Shown here: positions 56,049-64,000 of the stretch, piece by piece
Position numbering within the stretch: position 1 is the first letter of the stretch
Layout: each line of letters begins with the position of its first letter
NCBI RefSeq assembly: GCF_011927635.1
Contig: NZ_JAATJB010000005.1
Coordinates: forward strand, 1 to 64,000
Direction: 5' to 3'
Length of the DNA stretch: 64,000 bases
Origin: Sphingomonas trueperi
GTDB taxonomy: Bacteria; Pseudomonadota; Alphaproteobacteria; Sphingomonadales; Sphingomonadaceae
The notes under the pieces: generated by a model
Told to the model about the DNA's origin: nothing
What the model saw: the letters and a program-made list of their open reading frames with translations, nothing else
Database searches by the model: none
Made by a program: the position numbers and the translations under genes

Positions 56049-58469
56049 TCACCGCACGCCGGGTGCATGCACCGGCGATGGTTGCCGAACCGTTTCCACG
56101 GGCGCGATTTCGCGGTTCGCGATGGGGCGGAACACCAGTGCAAGCATCATCGGCCGGTCGTCCGCGCGGGGTGGCGGGGGGACCATCATGAAGCCGAACT
56201 CGTCGGCACAGTGGAACAGGTTCGGCGCGACCTGCTGGATGCCCTCCAGCGAGGGCGCGGCTTCGATTTCGTCGAGCCCGGGGCGCTGCATGTCCGAGAG
56301 GAAGCGCTCCACCGGCATGAACACCGCGCTTTCCACCTGCACCCAGTCGAACAGCTGGCCGAACTGCACGCCCACCGAGAAGCGGCAGTCGCCGATCGGG
56401 ATCGGCGCCAGATAATAGCCGTTGTGCGTGGGCGTGGCGGTGACGTTACCGGTCGAGACGTTGGTCCCGTCCGCCACGATCACCGGCACCGAGATCGTGC
56501 TGTCGACGAAATCGGCATATTTGAGCGGCAGCCCGAAGCGCTTCTGGGCGAGCAGGGCGAGCTTCACCGGCAGGCCTTCGCCATGCAGCTCGGCGGGCAG
56601 GTACATCCGCTCGGAGCCCTTCATGTAGAACAGGCCGCGCTGGTGCAGGCCATGCCGGGCGATGGCGGGATCGAACAGCGCGACGGTGTCGCTCACGCCT
56701 TCGTTGATGTCGTGCTCGAATTCGGCGAGCACCGCCAGTTCGTGCGCCATCGGCAGGTACATCAGCCGGCCGAGCACGGCGGCGGCGGCATGGCGCCACA
56801 GCGGCATCTCGTCGATCGCGGTGCCGCGCAGCCGGGCCGCGGCCTGCTCGCGCTCGAAGCGCAGCGTGCCTTCTTGGATGCGCTCGCGGGTCGCGCTCTG
56901 GCGGCCCTTGATGCTGTTCGCGGCCCGGATCGGGGTGCCGTCCGCCTGGAAGTCGACGGTGGAGCCCTGCGCCGCGGTGCAGATCTGCTCGAGGACCGCG
57001 ACGTTGGTGGCGATCGCCTCCAGCGTGTGGCAATCGTAATCGTCTTCGCCGATCAGGCCCTTCTTGTCGCAGCCGGTGCGGAACTGCTCGCGCAGCAGCA
57101 GGTAACGACCGGCGACGTGCACCTGGAAGCGATCGCGCAGCAGCCCGTCGACCTCGTTCTGGACCGAGCCGTTATAGCCGAGGTCGACGAGCATCAGCGT
57201 ATCGCCCGGCGCGGGATCGACCGCGCTGCGGACATGCGCGATCAACCGGTCCGCGAAACCCTGTCCGGCCTTGATGATCTGCTTCACCCGCTGGGGCTTG
57301 CGGATTTCGGCGACGAATGCCGGGATGCGGCCGCGATCCTCGGGCAGGTTTTTCAGCAGTGCCCGCGTCTCGTGCTGCGGGAGCAGCAGCTGCTGCGCGA
57401 TTTTCCGCACATCGCTGCCGATGTCGAATTGCACATAGCGTTCGATCGCCTCCGGCGTGGTGAGCGACGAGGCGATGGCGGTGAAACGACTGATTTCAAC
57501 CGCATGCGCCGGGCTGTCCGGCTGCGCCACCTGGTGGACGCGCATCGGCAGCAGGCCGTCGCGCATCATGAACAGCCAGTGGACGGTGCCGCCGCGCTCG
57601 GCCTGCAGCGCTGCCGCCTCCTGCTGGAGCCAGCGTTCATAGGCATGAAACACCGGGCCCATCACCGAGAAGCCGAGCGACTCGGCCGGATCCTCGATCC
57701 GCGGCTCGCCGACGGCGAGCGCAGCGCGATGCGGCTGTTGCGCGGCGATCGTGCCGGACAGTAGCGGGTGCAGCATTGCGCTGATCGAGGACTCCTGGCG
57801 CAGCCGCTGCTCGGTTGCCTCGGCGAACTGCTTGAGGTGCAGCGTCTGCACGCCGTACGGAGCCACCCCGGCGATGTCCGCGACCGGATTGTCCCCGATG
57901 TGCAGGATCGTTTCCGGCCGAACTTTCAGCGCCTTGAGCACATCGGCATAGAGGCCGTCCGTCTTGGATTTGTGATAGGTGGACGAGCAGAAGATCCGCT
58001 CGATCATGTTTGCGACCTCGGCGCCGGCGGCGCGCGCGATCAGTTCGCGCAGCTGCTTCTGGTCGAGATAGGTGTCGGAGACGATGATCACGCCGATGCC
58101 CCGGCGCTTGGCCTCGCGGATCAGCGCGACGGTGGGCTGGAACGCGAAGCAGTGCCGCGCCTCGGCGTCTAGCTCGTGCGCGACTGCGGCGGCGATCTCC
58201 GCCTTGCGCGCGTTCGGATACATCTCGCGATAGATCTGCTCGATCGACACTTCCTTGTGGCGATGCTGCATCATCACCGCCGTCCTCGCGCGCGTTTCCG
58301 CCCATTGCCGCTGGAGCACGGTCATGCCCGGCAGCGCGCCGAAGATGTCGACCGGCGCGTGGCTGTCGCGCCAGAGCAGCGTATCGAAGCAGTCGAGCGA
58401 GAGCAGCTTGACGTTCGCGCGCCCGTCGAGCGCGGACGGCAAGGCATGCGGAAGGATGAAGTCGGTCAC
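56049..58469 (-). CDS. Large HAD-domain protein of unknown function, flagellar promoter
   Basis: An 806-residue protein. The N-terminal ~220 residues are a HAD phosphatase-like domain: LLSLDCFDTLLWR (DxFDT motif), VIIVSDTYLDQKQLREL (motif II), and LHIGDNPVADIAGVAPYG (motif IV). The remaining 580 residues contain no domain I recognise; segments include VHWLFMMRDGLLPMRV and DTLMLVDLGYNGSVQNEV, seen in HAD proteins of surface-polysaccharide loci. GTG 58469 with AGGGA seven nt upstream is preferred over GTG 58496. The CCTATAAG element and divergence from flaF make it a probable flagellar regulon member, perhaps in flagellin or glycan modification. Confidence 0.7.
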   Translation of the reverse strand: MTDFILPHALPSALDGRANVKLLSLDCFDTLLWRDSHAPVDIFGALPGMTVLQRQWAETRARTAVMMQHRHKEVSIEQIYREMYPNARKAEIAAAVAHELDAEARHCFAFQPTVALIREAKRRGIGVIIVSDTYLDQKQLRELIARAAGAEVANMIERIFCSSTYHKSKTDGLYADVLKALKVRPETILHIGDNPVADIAGVAPYGVQTLHLKQFAEATEQRLRQESSISAMLHPLLSGTIAAQQPHRAALAVGEPRIEDPAESLGFSVMGPVFHAYERWLQQEAAALQAERGGTVHWLFMMRDGLLPMRVHQVAQPDSPAHAVEISRFTAIASSLTTPEAIERYVQFDIGSDVRKIAQQLLLPQHETRALLKNLPEDRGRIPAFVAEIRKPQRVKQIIKAGQGFADRLIAHVRSAVDPAPGDTLMLVDLGYNGSVQNEVDGLLRDRFQVHVAGRYLLLREQFRTGCDKKGLIGEDDYDCHTLEAIATNVAVLEQICTAAQGSTVDFQADGTPIRAANSIKGRQSATRERIQEGTLRFEREQAAARLRGTAIDEMPLWRHAAAAVLGRLMYLPMAHELAVLAEFEHDINEGVSDTVALFDPAIARHGLHQRGLFYMKGSERMYLPAELHGEGLPVKLALLAQKRFGLPLKYADFVDSTISVPVIVADGTNVSTGNVTATPTHNGYYLAPIPIGDCRFSVGVQFGQLFDWVQVESAVFMPVERFLSDMQRPGLDEIEAAPSLEGIQQVAPNLFHCADEFGFMMVPPPPRADDRPMMLALVFRPIANREIAPVETVRQPSPVHAPGVR

Positions 58470-58513
58470 GGCACTGTCCCTGGAAAGCGCCCGCACCGAG
58501 GGGACGCAGGAAT

Positions 58514-58521
58514 CTTATAGG
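58514..58521 (-). promoter_or_regulatory. Flagellar-type promoter element CCTATAAG upstream of the HAD gene
   Basis: TTCCTATAAG on the minus strand, 44 bp before GTG 58469. Confidence 0.55.
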
Positions 58522-58538
58522 AAGGGGACGGACCAACC

Positions 58539-58552
58539 CGGCAAAATCTTCC
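58539..58552. promoter_or_regulatory. ftr-like half-palindrome between the HAD gene and flaF
   Basis: CGGCAAAATCTTCC: left arm GGCA intact, right arm TTCC in place of TGCC. It lies between the two divergent promoter elements. Confidence 0.4.
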
Positions 58553-58560
58553 TACAATGG
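58551..58560 (+). promoter_or_regulatory. Flagellar-type promoter element CCTACAATGG upstream of flaF
   Basis: Plus-strand element 22 bp before the flaF ATG. Confidence 0.5.
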
Positions 58561-58582
58561 CGGCAGGAGCAAAGGAGCGACA

Positions 58583-58969
58583 ATGACGATCAATGCTTAT
58601 CAGGCTGCCCGGAGCCGGGCCGAGACGCCGCGTGCTGCGGAACTGCGGCTGATGCGCGAGATCACGGGGGAAATGCTGACGGCGCACGAGGCCGGTCTGA
58701 AGGGCGCGCTGCTGATGCCGTCGCTGTACCGCAACCGCGAGATGTGGACCGCGTTCATGACCGACTGCGGCGCCCGCGGGAACACCCTGCCGGTGGAGCT
58801 GCGCGCGAAGATCATCTCGCTCGGCCTGTGGGTCGACCGCTTTACCAGCGACGTGGTCGCCGGGCGCGAGTCGATCATAGAGCTGATCCAGGTGAACCGC
58901 ACGATCATGGAAGGCCTGGGCTTCCAGGATCGCGCGCCGGTGCCGCAGGCGACCGCCGCCGCCGCCTGA
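58583..58969 (+). CDS. flaF: Flagellar biosynthesis regulator FlaF
   Basis: A 128-residue FlaF: INAYQAARSRAETPRAAELRLMREITGEMLTA at the start and MWTAFMTDCGARGNTLPVELRAKIISLGLWVDRFTSDVVAGRESIIELIQVNRTIMEGL, the family core. In Caulobacter FlaF is needed for flagellin synthesis/secretion and opposes FlbT. ATG 58583 has AAAGGAG upstream. Here it is not next to flbT, unlike many relatives. Confidence 0.9.
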   Translation: MTINAYQAARSRAETPRAAELRLMREITGEMLTAHEAGLKGALLMPSLYRNREMWTAFMTDCGARGNTLPVELRAKIISLGLWVDRFTSDVVAGRESIIELIQVNRTIMEGLGFQDRAPVPQATAAAA

Positions 58970-58992
58970 GCCGTCGTCGCAGCAGGGACCAG

Positions 58993-59023
58993 AAAAGCCC
59001 CGGGATGATCTCCGGGGCTTTTT
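58993..59023 (+). terminator. Rho-independent terminator after flaF
   Basis: AAAAGCCCCGG / CCGGGGCTTTT with an 8-nt loop and T-run. Confidence 0.93.
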
Positions 59024-59029
59024 CGTATC

Positions 59030-59960
59030 TGGCGGGGGCTGGCGATGCCCATCGCCCATTCGGAAATGCGCGGCAGCGCGTGCACGGCGTCGCAGCCCGA
59101 CGCGGCGAGCTGATCGCCTTGCCGGCGCGCTGCACCGTGCTGCTGGCCGCCGCAGCCACCCTTTTCGGCCCCCTGTCGTGGCGGCCGCGTCGCGTATCGC
59201 ACGAGGGCCAGGGATGAATGGTCCTGTTTTGGACGCATACCATTGACACGCGTTCCGACGCGGGCGACCAAATCTGCGGTAATGCGGTCACTTGCGATCA
59301 CGTCCACAGGGCACGGCGTTCTACGGCGCCGACGGCAGTCTGGGCGATAGCGGCCTCACGCTTAGCGCGGGTGGTTATGCCCACCGCTTCGGGTGGGCAA
59401 GGTCGCCCCGGTTACCAGACCCGCGATCCGCGGCTGATGACCGTCGGTCTCCGCATGCGTCGGGCAGCCGCCAGCCGCCAGCCGCCTGCCGTTTCGCGTC
59501 GGGGTCGTCCATATCGAAGGCGGGCAGACGATCGCGACGAAAGGAATGGCGGGCATGACCGTCTTTTGGACCATGACCGCGGCGGCGGTGCTGCCGATGG
59601 CTGGTTCGACTCGCTCAACGATGGCCGCCGGGCCGATAACAATCCCGCATCGCTGTTCGAGCCGATCGGTCTCGCGAATCTGATGTTATTGTGTCTCCAT
59701 ATTGGCGCCAAGCGCTGCAACCGGCCCGGCTCGGTGGGCCCCGCGTATGGGTTCTGGCCAGCCACCGGGACCGACCTCTTCACCATCACCGCCGTGGGTC
59801 GCGATGTCTGCACCAACGTCGAAGTGCGCGTACGCCGCGCGCTATGAGTATGCTGACCTGGTGTTCAAGGTTCGAACGCCGTACGATCGGACCAAAGCGA
59901 TACCTGTGGCCATCTGCGACGATCCGGAATATGGTCGGAAACAAACGCGTAACAAAGGTT
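59030..59960. other. Region without a supportable intact gene
   Basis: About 930 bp. Open frames here have scrambled, Arg-rich translations with no ribosome site. Two neighbouring frames read SLGDSGLTLSAGGYAHRFGW and GYQTRDPRLMTVGLRMR, which together look like the broken C-terminus of an outer-membrane barrel protein. A short GCCAGCCGCCAGCCGCC repeat lies near 59470. Probably a decayed gene. Confidence 0.45.
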
Positions 59961-59967
59961 GACGGCA

Positions 59968-60315
59968 ATGGTGCTCAACGTGCTGGTGATCCTGATGGTC
60001 CGGGAGGCCAGCCTGCGCAGCCTGCTCGCCGCGCGACTGGCGCTTTCCGGTATCGATGTGGTGAGCATGGAGCAGGTGGATGCGGGACGGATCGCCCGGC
60101 TGGGCGGTGCTGCGCCGGTGCTGGTCGCCGATGCCGCGGCTACCGAGGACCATCCCGGTGGGCTCGCGGCGCTGGCGGCCGATCCCCTGTGGCATCGGCT
60201 GATCATCCTGGGCGGCGACGAAGCGGTCACGGCACCGCATCTCCACCATGTCACCGCCGAGGAGCCCGCCACCGCCATCGCTGCGCTGCTGCGCGACGGC
60301 GGCGCGGTGCATTAA
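59968..60315 (+). CDS. Small receiver-like protein of unknown function
   Basis: A 115-residue protein (MVLNVLVILMVREASLRSLLAARLALSGIDVVSME...) with alternating strands and helices similar in outline to a receiver domain, but without the acidic pair or a clear phospho-acceptor (ARLGGAAPVLVADAAATED is the nearest). AAAGG lies 9 nt before ATG 59968. It ends one base before the stop of the convergent FixJ-like gene. It may be an inactive receiver acting on the adjacent kinase, but that is speculation. Confidence 0.55.
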   Translation: MVLNVLVILMVREASLRSLLAARLALSGIDVVSMEQVDAGRIARLGGAAPVLVADAAATEDHPGGLAALAADPLWHRLIILGGDEAVTAPHLHHVTAEEPATAIAALLRDGGAVH

Positions 60316-60316
60316 G

Positions 60317-60931
60317 TCATCCCTTGGGGAACAGCCCCGCGGCAAAGGCGATTCGCAGCGCTTCGGACAGGCTGCGGACTTCCAGCTTCTCCATCAGATT
60401 GGCGCGGTAGATCTCCACCGTGCGCGGGCTGATGTCGAGCTCATAGGCGATGATCTTGTTCGATCGGCCTTCGATCAGCCCCTTGAGCACGTCGGTCTCA
60501 CGCGGCGATAGTTTCGCGATTTTGCTCTCCGCAGTCGCCGTCCGCGCGGCGGCCTCGCCATCCTCTTCCAGCTTGGAAAAGGCCTGGTCGATCACCTTGA
60601 GCAGGAATTCGGCCTCATAGGGCTTTTCGATGAAGTCGAGCGCGCCGGCCTTCATCGCCTGCACCGCCAGGCCGACATTGCCCTGGCCGGTGAGCACGAT
60701 CGGCACGAACTTGGGCGAGCGATCCAGCTTGAGCAGCACGTCGAGCCCGCTCGAGCCCGGCATGTGAAAATCGAGCAGCACCACGCCCGCATCGAGCTCG
60801 GCCTCCTGCTCCAGAAACGCATCGCCCGAGCGATAGCCGCGCACGATCAGGTCCGGACGGACCGAGAGCAGGCTGTGCAGCGAAGCGCGTACGGCATCGT
60901 CGTCGTCGACGATGTAGATCGTTCGGGTCAT
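60317..60931 (-). CDS. FixJ-family response regulator
   Basis: A 204-residue regulator: receiver with acidic residues VDDDDAVR, phospho-acceptor Asp54 (VLLDFHMPGSSG), Thr in VLTGQG, Lys in IEKPY, and a C-terminal LuxR-type HTH (LSPRETDVLKGLIEGRSNKIIAYELDISPRTVEIYRANLMEKL). Its ATG overlaps the stop of the upstream kinase gene (TAATG), so the two form a pair. Target genes are unknown. Confidence 0.92.
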   Translation of the reverse strand: MTRTIYIVDDDDAVRASLHSLLSVRPDLIVRGYRSGDAFLEQEAELDAGVVLLDFHMPGSSGLDVLLKLDRSPKFVPIVLTGQGNVGLAVQAMKAGALDFIEKPYEAEFLLKVIDQAFSKLEEDGEAAARTATAESKIAKLSPRETDVLKGLIEGRSNKIIAYELDISPRTVEIYRANLMEKLEVRSLSEALRIAFAAGLFPKG

Positions 60932-63597
60932 TATTCTTCACCTTCTTCGATACCGGGAAGCGTAAAGCGGAACGACGCGCCACCCCCCGGCGCATTTTCC
61001 GCACTCAGCATCCCCCCATGGCCTTCGATAATGCGTTTGCTGATCGAAAGTCCAATCCCCATTCCGCCTGCACCTCCCTTTGTCGTGCTGAACCGTGAAA
61101 ACAGTGTTTCCAAGACATGTTCGGGGAGGCCGGGTCCGCTATCCGTCACTGTGATCGCTATCATCTGGTCGGGCAGCTTCTCGGACGTGATCGTGATCTG
61201 TCGATCATCGGGCTCGACAAGCTTTAATGCCTGCACGGCATTGCGCAACAGGTTAACGAGAACTTGCTGTACCTGGATGCGGTCGGCCAGAATGAAGCGC
61301 GCGGTGGGATCGAGATGGAAGCTCACCCGCAGGTTGAAGTGGCCGGTGCCGACCAGCACCAGCTCGACCGCGTCGCGCACCGTGCGCTCGACCGATTCCA
61401 CCCGCATCTCCACTTCGCCACGGGCGACGAAGGCGCGCAGGCGGCGGATGATCTCGCCGGCGCGCTGGGTCTGTTCCGACCCCATGCGCAGCAGATCGGT
61501 GACGCGGGGCCCGCCTTCGCCGCGTTCGATCAGCATGCGCGCGGCGGCGAGGAAGTTGGCGGTGGCGCTCAGCGGCTGGTTGAGCTCGTGCGCGAGGTCG
61601 GCGGCCATCTCGCTCATCGCGCTCTGGCGGGAGACATGCGCGATCTCGTTGTTGAGCTCGCTCAGCCGCTGCTCGGTGGCGACGCGCTCGGTGAGGTCGC
61701 GGACAAAGACCGTGATCAGCAGATGGCCGTCGCTGCGCGCGGCGCCGGCGCGCATCTCGGCCGGGAAGCGGCGCCCGTCGGCGGTCTGCGCGGTGCCGAC
61801 GAGCACTTCGCCGACCAGGCCTTCGCCGGTCTGGACGAAGCGGTGCAGCACTTCCTGATCGGTCTCCACCTCGTCGGCGGGGATCAGCATGGTGAAGTCG
61901 CGGCCGACGACTTCCGAGGCGCGATAGCCCCAAAGCTCCTCGGCGGCGGCGCTGAACTGCAGGATCGATCCGTCACCGGAGAGCACGATCATCGCGTCCG
62001 GCACGGTTTCCAGCACCGTCCGCAGCTGTGCCTCGCGCCGGCGCAGTGCCGCTTCGTGTTCGTCGCGCTCGGTGATGTCGAGCGCCGCGCCGACCACGCG
62101 GATCAGGTCCCCGGCGGCGTTGTAGAAGCAGCGTGCCGAGCCCTCCAGCGTGCGTTCGGTGCCTTTGCAGCCGGTCAGGCGATAGCGGAAGGAGAAGCGC
62201 TCGGCGCGTTCGGCAACGGCTTCGACCACGGTCGCGCGCAGGCTCTCCAGGTCGCTCGGCTCGATCAGTTGCTTCCAGGATTCGAAGCTGGAGAGCGAGC
62301 CCAGCGGCAATCCCAGCCGCTGTTCGGTGCCGGGCGACCAGTTGATGTGATCGCCGCCCACATCCCAGTCGAAGATGCCGAGCTCGTGCGCGGCGGTCGC
62401 CTGGGCGAGCCGCTCCTCGCTCGCCCGCAGCGCGCGCAGCGCCGAGACGCGCTCGGAAATGTCGAGGATGCTGTGGACGACGATCGCCCCGCGGGTGGGC
62501 GTGGCGGAGCGCAGCAGCCGTTCGATCACGTGCAGCTGGCTGCCGTCCTTGCGTTGCTCGATCAGTTCCTGCGCCCCGTCCGCGTCGGGCAGGGCATAGC
62601 TGCTGTTCCAGTTGGGGCATTGCGCGCGGAGCAGCATGTAGAGATTCTCGCCCAGCGCCTCCGCCTCGGTCCAGCCATAGAGCTGCTGGCAGCCGAGCGA
62701 CCAGTGGATGATCCGGCCACGCGCGTCGGTCATCACCACCGTCGCACCGTCGAGCGCGAGGCTCAGCTCGGCGCGGGCGATCTGCTCCCGGCCGACGCGA
62801 TTGACTGCCCAATAGGCGATCAGGCCGATTGCGAGGATGTTGAACACGCCCAGCACCAGGTGGCTGGTGATCGGCTCGCCATGGGCACCCCGCTCCAGCA
62901 GCAGCTCGATCGTGGCGGGCAGGGCGGGCAGCAGGATCGCGCCGGCTACCACCGTCTTGATCGCGACCGGGTCGGAGCGTTCGATCCGGCTGGATCGCTG
63001 CGCATCCACGCGCCAGTGCCCGAGCAGGATGGCGGCGGTCAGCGACAGCGCCATGATCGTGCCCGGCACCGAGGCCCGAAGGCTCAGGTTCACCGACGCG
63101 GGATTGTCGGACAGCATCATGCCGGTCGCCGATGCCAGCGCGAGCGCCAGCGGCGCGATCGCCACCAGCGGGGCGACCTCGCGCAGCAGTCGCCATTTGC
63201 TGCGCGAGGCGAAGGCCGCGATCGGCAGCATCAGCAGGAAGACGATGGCGTTCACGCCCGGTCGCCCGGCATGCTGCAGCCCGAGTGCGAGGACGCGGTC
63301 GGCGTAGACCAGCTGTCCCAGGTCGATCCACGGCTCCAGAACGGGTTGCAGGGTACCGATCACCCCCACCGCCATCGCCGCAAGGTAGGCGGCAATGGCG
63401 AAGCTCGGACGGCGCGTATGATCGGACAGCACGCCCAGCGCGACGAAGATGTAGCCGATCGCTGCCACCGGCCACATCGGATAGGCGCGGGGCAGGAAGC
63501 GGTGGAGGATCGGGATGTCGAGCGCCCAGCCCGCCAGCGTGGCGAGACCACACAATAACGCGATGCCGGCCAGAACAATGGCCGTGGTGACGTTCAT
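60931..63597 (-). CDS. FixL-like membrane PAS-domain histidine kinase
   Basis: An 888-residue kinase: about eight membrane segments in residues 1-290 (AIVLAGIALLCGLATLAGWAL and others), three PAS domains (about 300-420, 430-540, 550-670; WSLGCQQLYGWTEAEALGEN, FDWDVGGDHINWSPG, LQFSAAAEELWGYRASEVVGRDF), then HisKA with ADLAHELNQPLSATANFLAAA and a HATPase with NLLRNAVQAL, DSGPGLPEHV and GGMGIGLSISKRIIEGHGG. ELNQPL is typical of FixL/DctB kinases. ATG 63597 (MNVTTAIVLAG) is preferred over earlier codons, which precede the first span with no ribosome site. The signal sensed is unknown; heme binding cannot be told from the sequence. Confidence 0.9.
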   Translation of the reverse strand: MNVTTAIVLAGIALLCGLATLAGWALDIPILHRFLPRAYPMWPVAAIGYIFVALGVLSDHTRRPSFAIAAYLAAMAVGVIGTLQPVLEPWIDLGQLVYADRVLALGLQHAGRPGVNAIVFLLMLPIAAFASRSKWRLLREVAPLVAIAPLALALASATGMMLSDNPASVNLSLRASVPGTIMALSLTAAILLGHWRVDAQRSSRIERSDPVAIKTVVAGAILLPALPATIELLLERGAHGEPITSHLVLGVFNILAIGLIAYWAVNRVGREQIARAELSLALDGATVVMTDARGRIIHWSLGCQQLYGWTEAEALGENLYMLLRAQCPNWNSSYALPDADGAQELIEQRKDGSQLHVIERLLRSATPTRGAIVVHSILDISERVSALRALRASEERLAQATAAHELGIFDWDVGGDHINWSPGTEQRLGLPLGSLSSFESWKQLIEPSDLESLRATVVEAVAERAERFSFRYRLTGCKGTERTLEGSARCFYNAAGDLIRVVGAALDITERDEHEAALRRREAQLRTVLETVPDAMIVLSGDGSILQFSAAAEELWGYRASEVVGRDFTMLIPADEVETDQEVLHRFVQTGEGLVGEVLVGTAQTADGRRFPAEMRAGAARSDGHLLITVFVRDLTERVATEQRLSELNNEIAHVSRQSAMSEMAADLAHELNQPLSATANFLAAARMLIERGEGGPRVTDLLRMGSEQTQRAGEIIRRLRAFVARGEVEMRVESVERTVRDAVELVLVGTGHFNLRVSFHLDPTARFILADRIQVQQVLVNLLRNAVQALKLVEPDDRQITITSEKLPDQMIAITVTDSGPGLPEHVLETLFSRFSTTKGGAGGMGIGLSISKRIIEGHGGMLSAENAPGGGASFRFTLPGIEEGEE

Positions 63598-63842
63598 GGA
63601 CGGGGCGCTTCGGCGCGCCACGGTTCTATCTATTCTTCCAACGTGCAAACCACCTGCCCCTGCACAGGTCGAAGCCGAGGCCACGATGTGCTCAGCATCG
63701 GTTAATTTTCCACGAAAAGCCATAGGGAGATGCACGGAATTCCGTCGATTCCCGGAAGTGTTTCCAGCAGGTGCTTGCCAAAAGCCATGGGCAGGGCAAT
63801 CAATTGGATGGGGACCATCACAAGAACATCAGGGAGTCACGC

Positions 63843-64000
63843 TTGATCCGAAGCTTCGCCATGGCGGCCGCCTGCGTCGCCCTAACCGCCTGTGGGGGAA
63901 GCGGCGGCAAGCCCGCCAGCGCCTCCTCCACCCCCGCGCAAAAGGGGCCGGGGCCGGGCAAGGGGTATAATCACGATCCCTATCCCTCCACCTATCGGCC
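63843..64000 (+). CDS. Lipoprotein N-terminus, truncated by window end
   Basis: Starts at TTG 63843 with GGGAG eight nt upstream: MIRSFAMAAACVALTACGG, a lipoprotein signal with lipobox LTAC, then Ser/Pro-rich linker and YNHDPYPSTYR, a motif I associate with secreted amidohydrolases. The frame runs off the window, so the product cannot be confirmed. Confidence 0.65.
   Translation, partial: MIRSFAMAAACVALTACGGSGGKPASASSTPAQKGPGPGKGYNHDPYPSTYR

Noticed and set aside
59218-59847. Open frame of 209 codons on the + strand
   Set aside because: Low-information Arg-rich sequence; only fragments in different frames resemble a protein, so a decayed gene is more likely.
1-64000. CRISPR array, prophage, toxin-antitoxin or defence system
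   Set aside because: No spaced direct repeats, phage genes, or defence-type gene pairs were seen; apart from the IS remnants the content is flagellar, chemotaxis, envelope and housekeeping.

Overview
The window is chromosomal DNA from a high-GC alphaproteobacterium, most likely a sphingomonad (Sphingomonas or a close relative). The reasons are an alphaproteobacterial flagellar regulatory set (FlbT, FlaF, FliX, an FlbD-type regulator and a FlaEY-like protein), a che operon in the order known from Caulobacter, a FixLJ-type two-component pair, a PEP-CTERM protein and a TonB receptor. It is mainly one large flagellar, motor and chemotaxis locus with a few unrelated islands. flhB, fliP, fliQ, fliR, fliE, flgC, fliD and the genes for sigma-54 and FliA are not here and must lie elsewhere.

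Layout. 1-93 is the end of an IS5-family element. 231-3517 (-) is flbT-fliI-fliJ-flagellar lytic transglycosylase, divergent from flgE-flgK-flgL (3715-8084, +). 8071-9264 is housekeeping: a family-5 uracil-DNA glycosylase, folK and tRNA-Lys. 9362-14129 (-) is a tightly coupled ACP / FkbH-like / SGNH / MBOAT operon that probably adds an acyl group, possibly glyceryl, to a surface glycan; a CtrA-like box lies upstream. 14469-14986 is a decayed IS5 transposase. 15228-20511 holds a small secreted protein, a ZnuD-like TonB receptor, a helical-repeat protein and two small envelope proteins. 20615-23169 (-) is fliL-fliM-DUF6468-motE, divergent from flgF-flgG-flgA-flgH (23287-26021). Flagellin follows at 26257, then an unknown gene with a flagellar-type promoter.

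28346-39825 (-) runs fliG-fliH, a catalase-family gene, then fliF-fliN-flbD-flhA-fliK-flgD, with a polysaccharide deacetylase on the + strand between the catalase gene and fliF. 39910-43119 (+) is a FlaEY-like gene plus flgB. 43992-45828 (-) is flgI, a FlgJ-type rod-binding protein and an FlgN-like chaperone, divergent from fliX. 47154-55955 (-) is one overlapping unit: motA, STAS, cheY, cheA, cheW, cheR, cheB, cheY, cheD, a gene in the cheU position, motB and a second fliL. 56049-58469 is a large HAD-type protein divergent from flaF. 59968-63597 has a small unknown gene and a FixJ/FixL-like pair, and the window ends inside a lipoprotein gene.

The most interesting signals are regulatory. A TATAAT-like element (CCTATAAK, CTATAATAG or YCYACAATG) lies about 20-90 bp upstream of nearly every flagellar or motility unit, and GGCA-N5-TGCC palindromes lie beside four of the divergent control regions. 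I found no sigma-54 -24/-12 promoters in those regions. The local FlbD-type protein keeps its Fis DNA-binding domain but has GAFPGA in place of GAFTGA and lacks the Walker B aspartate. Together these suggest a flagellar hierarchy that has moved away from classical sigma-54 activation. The same promoter element marks three genes of unknown role as probable flagellar regulon members: the 806-residue HAD protein, the 133-residue protein at 27254, and the pair at 17967-20005.
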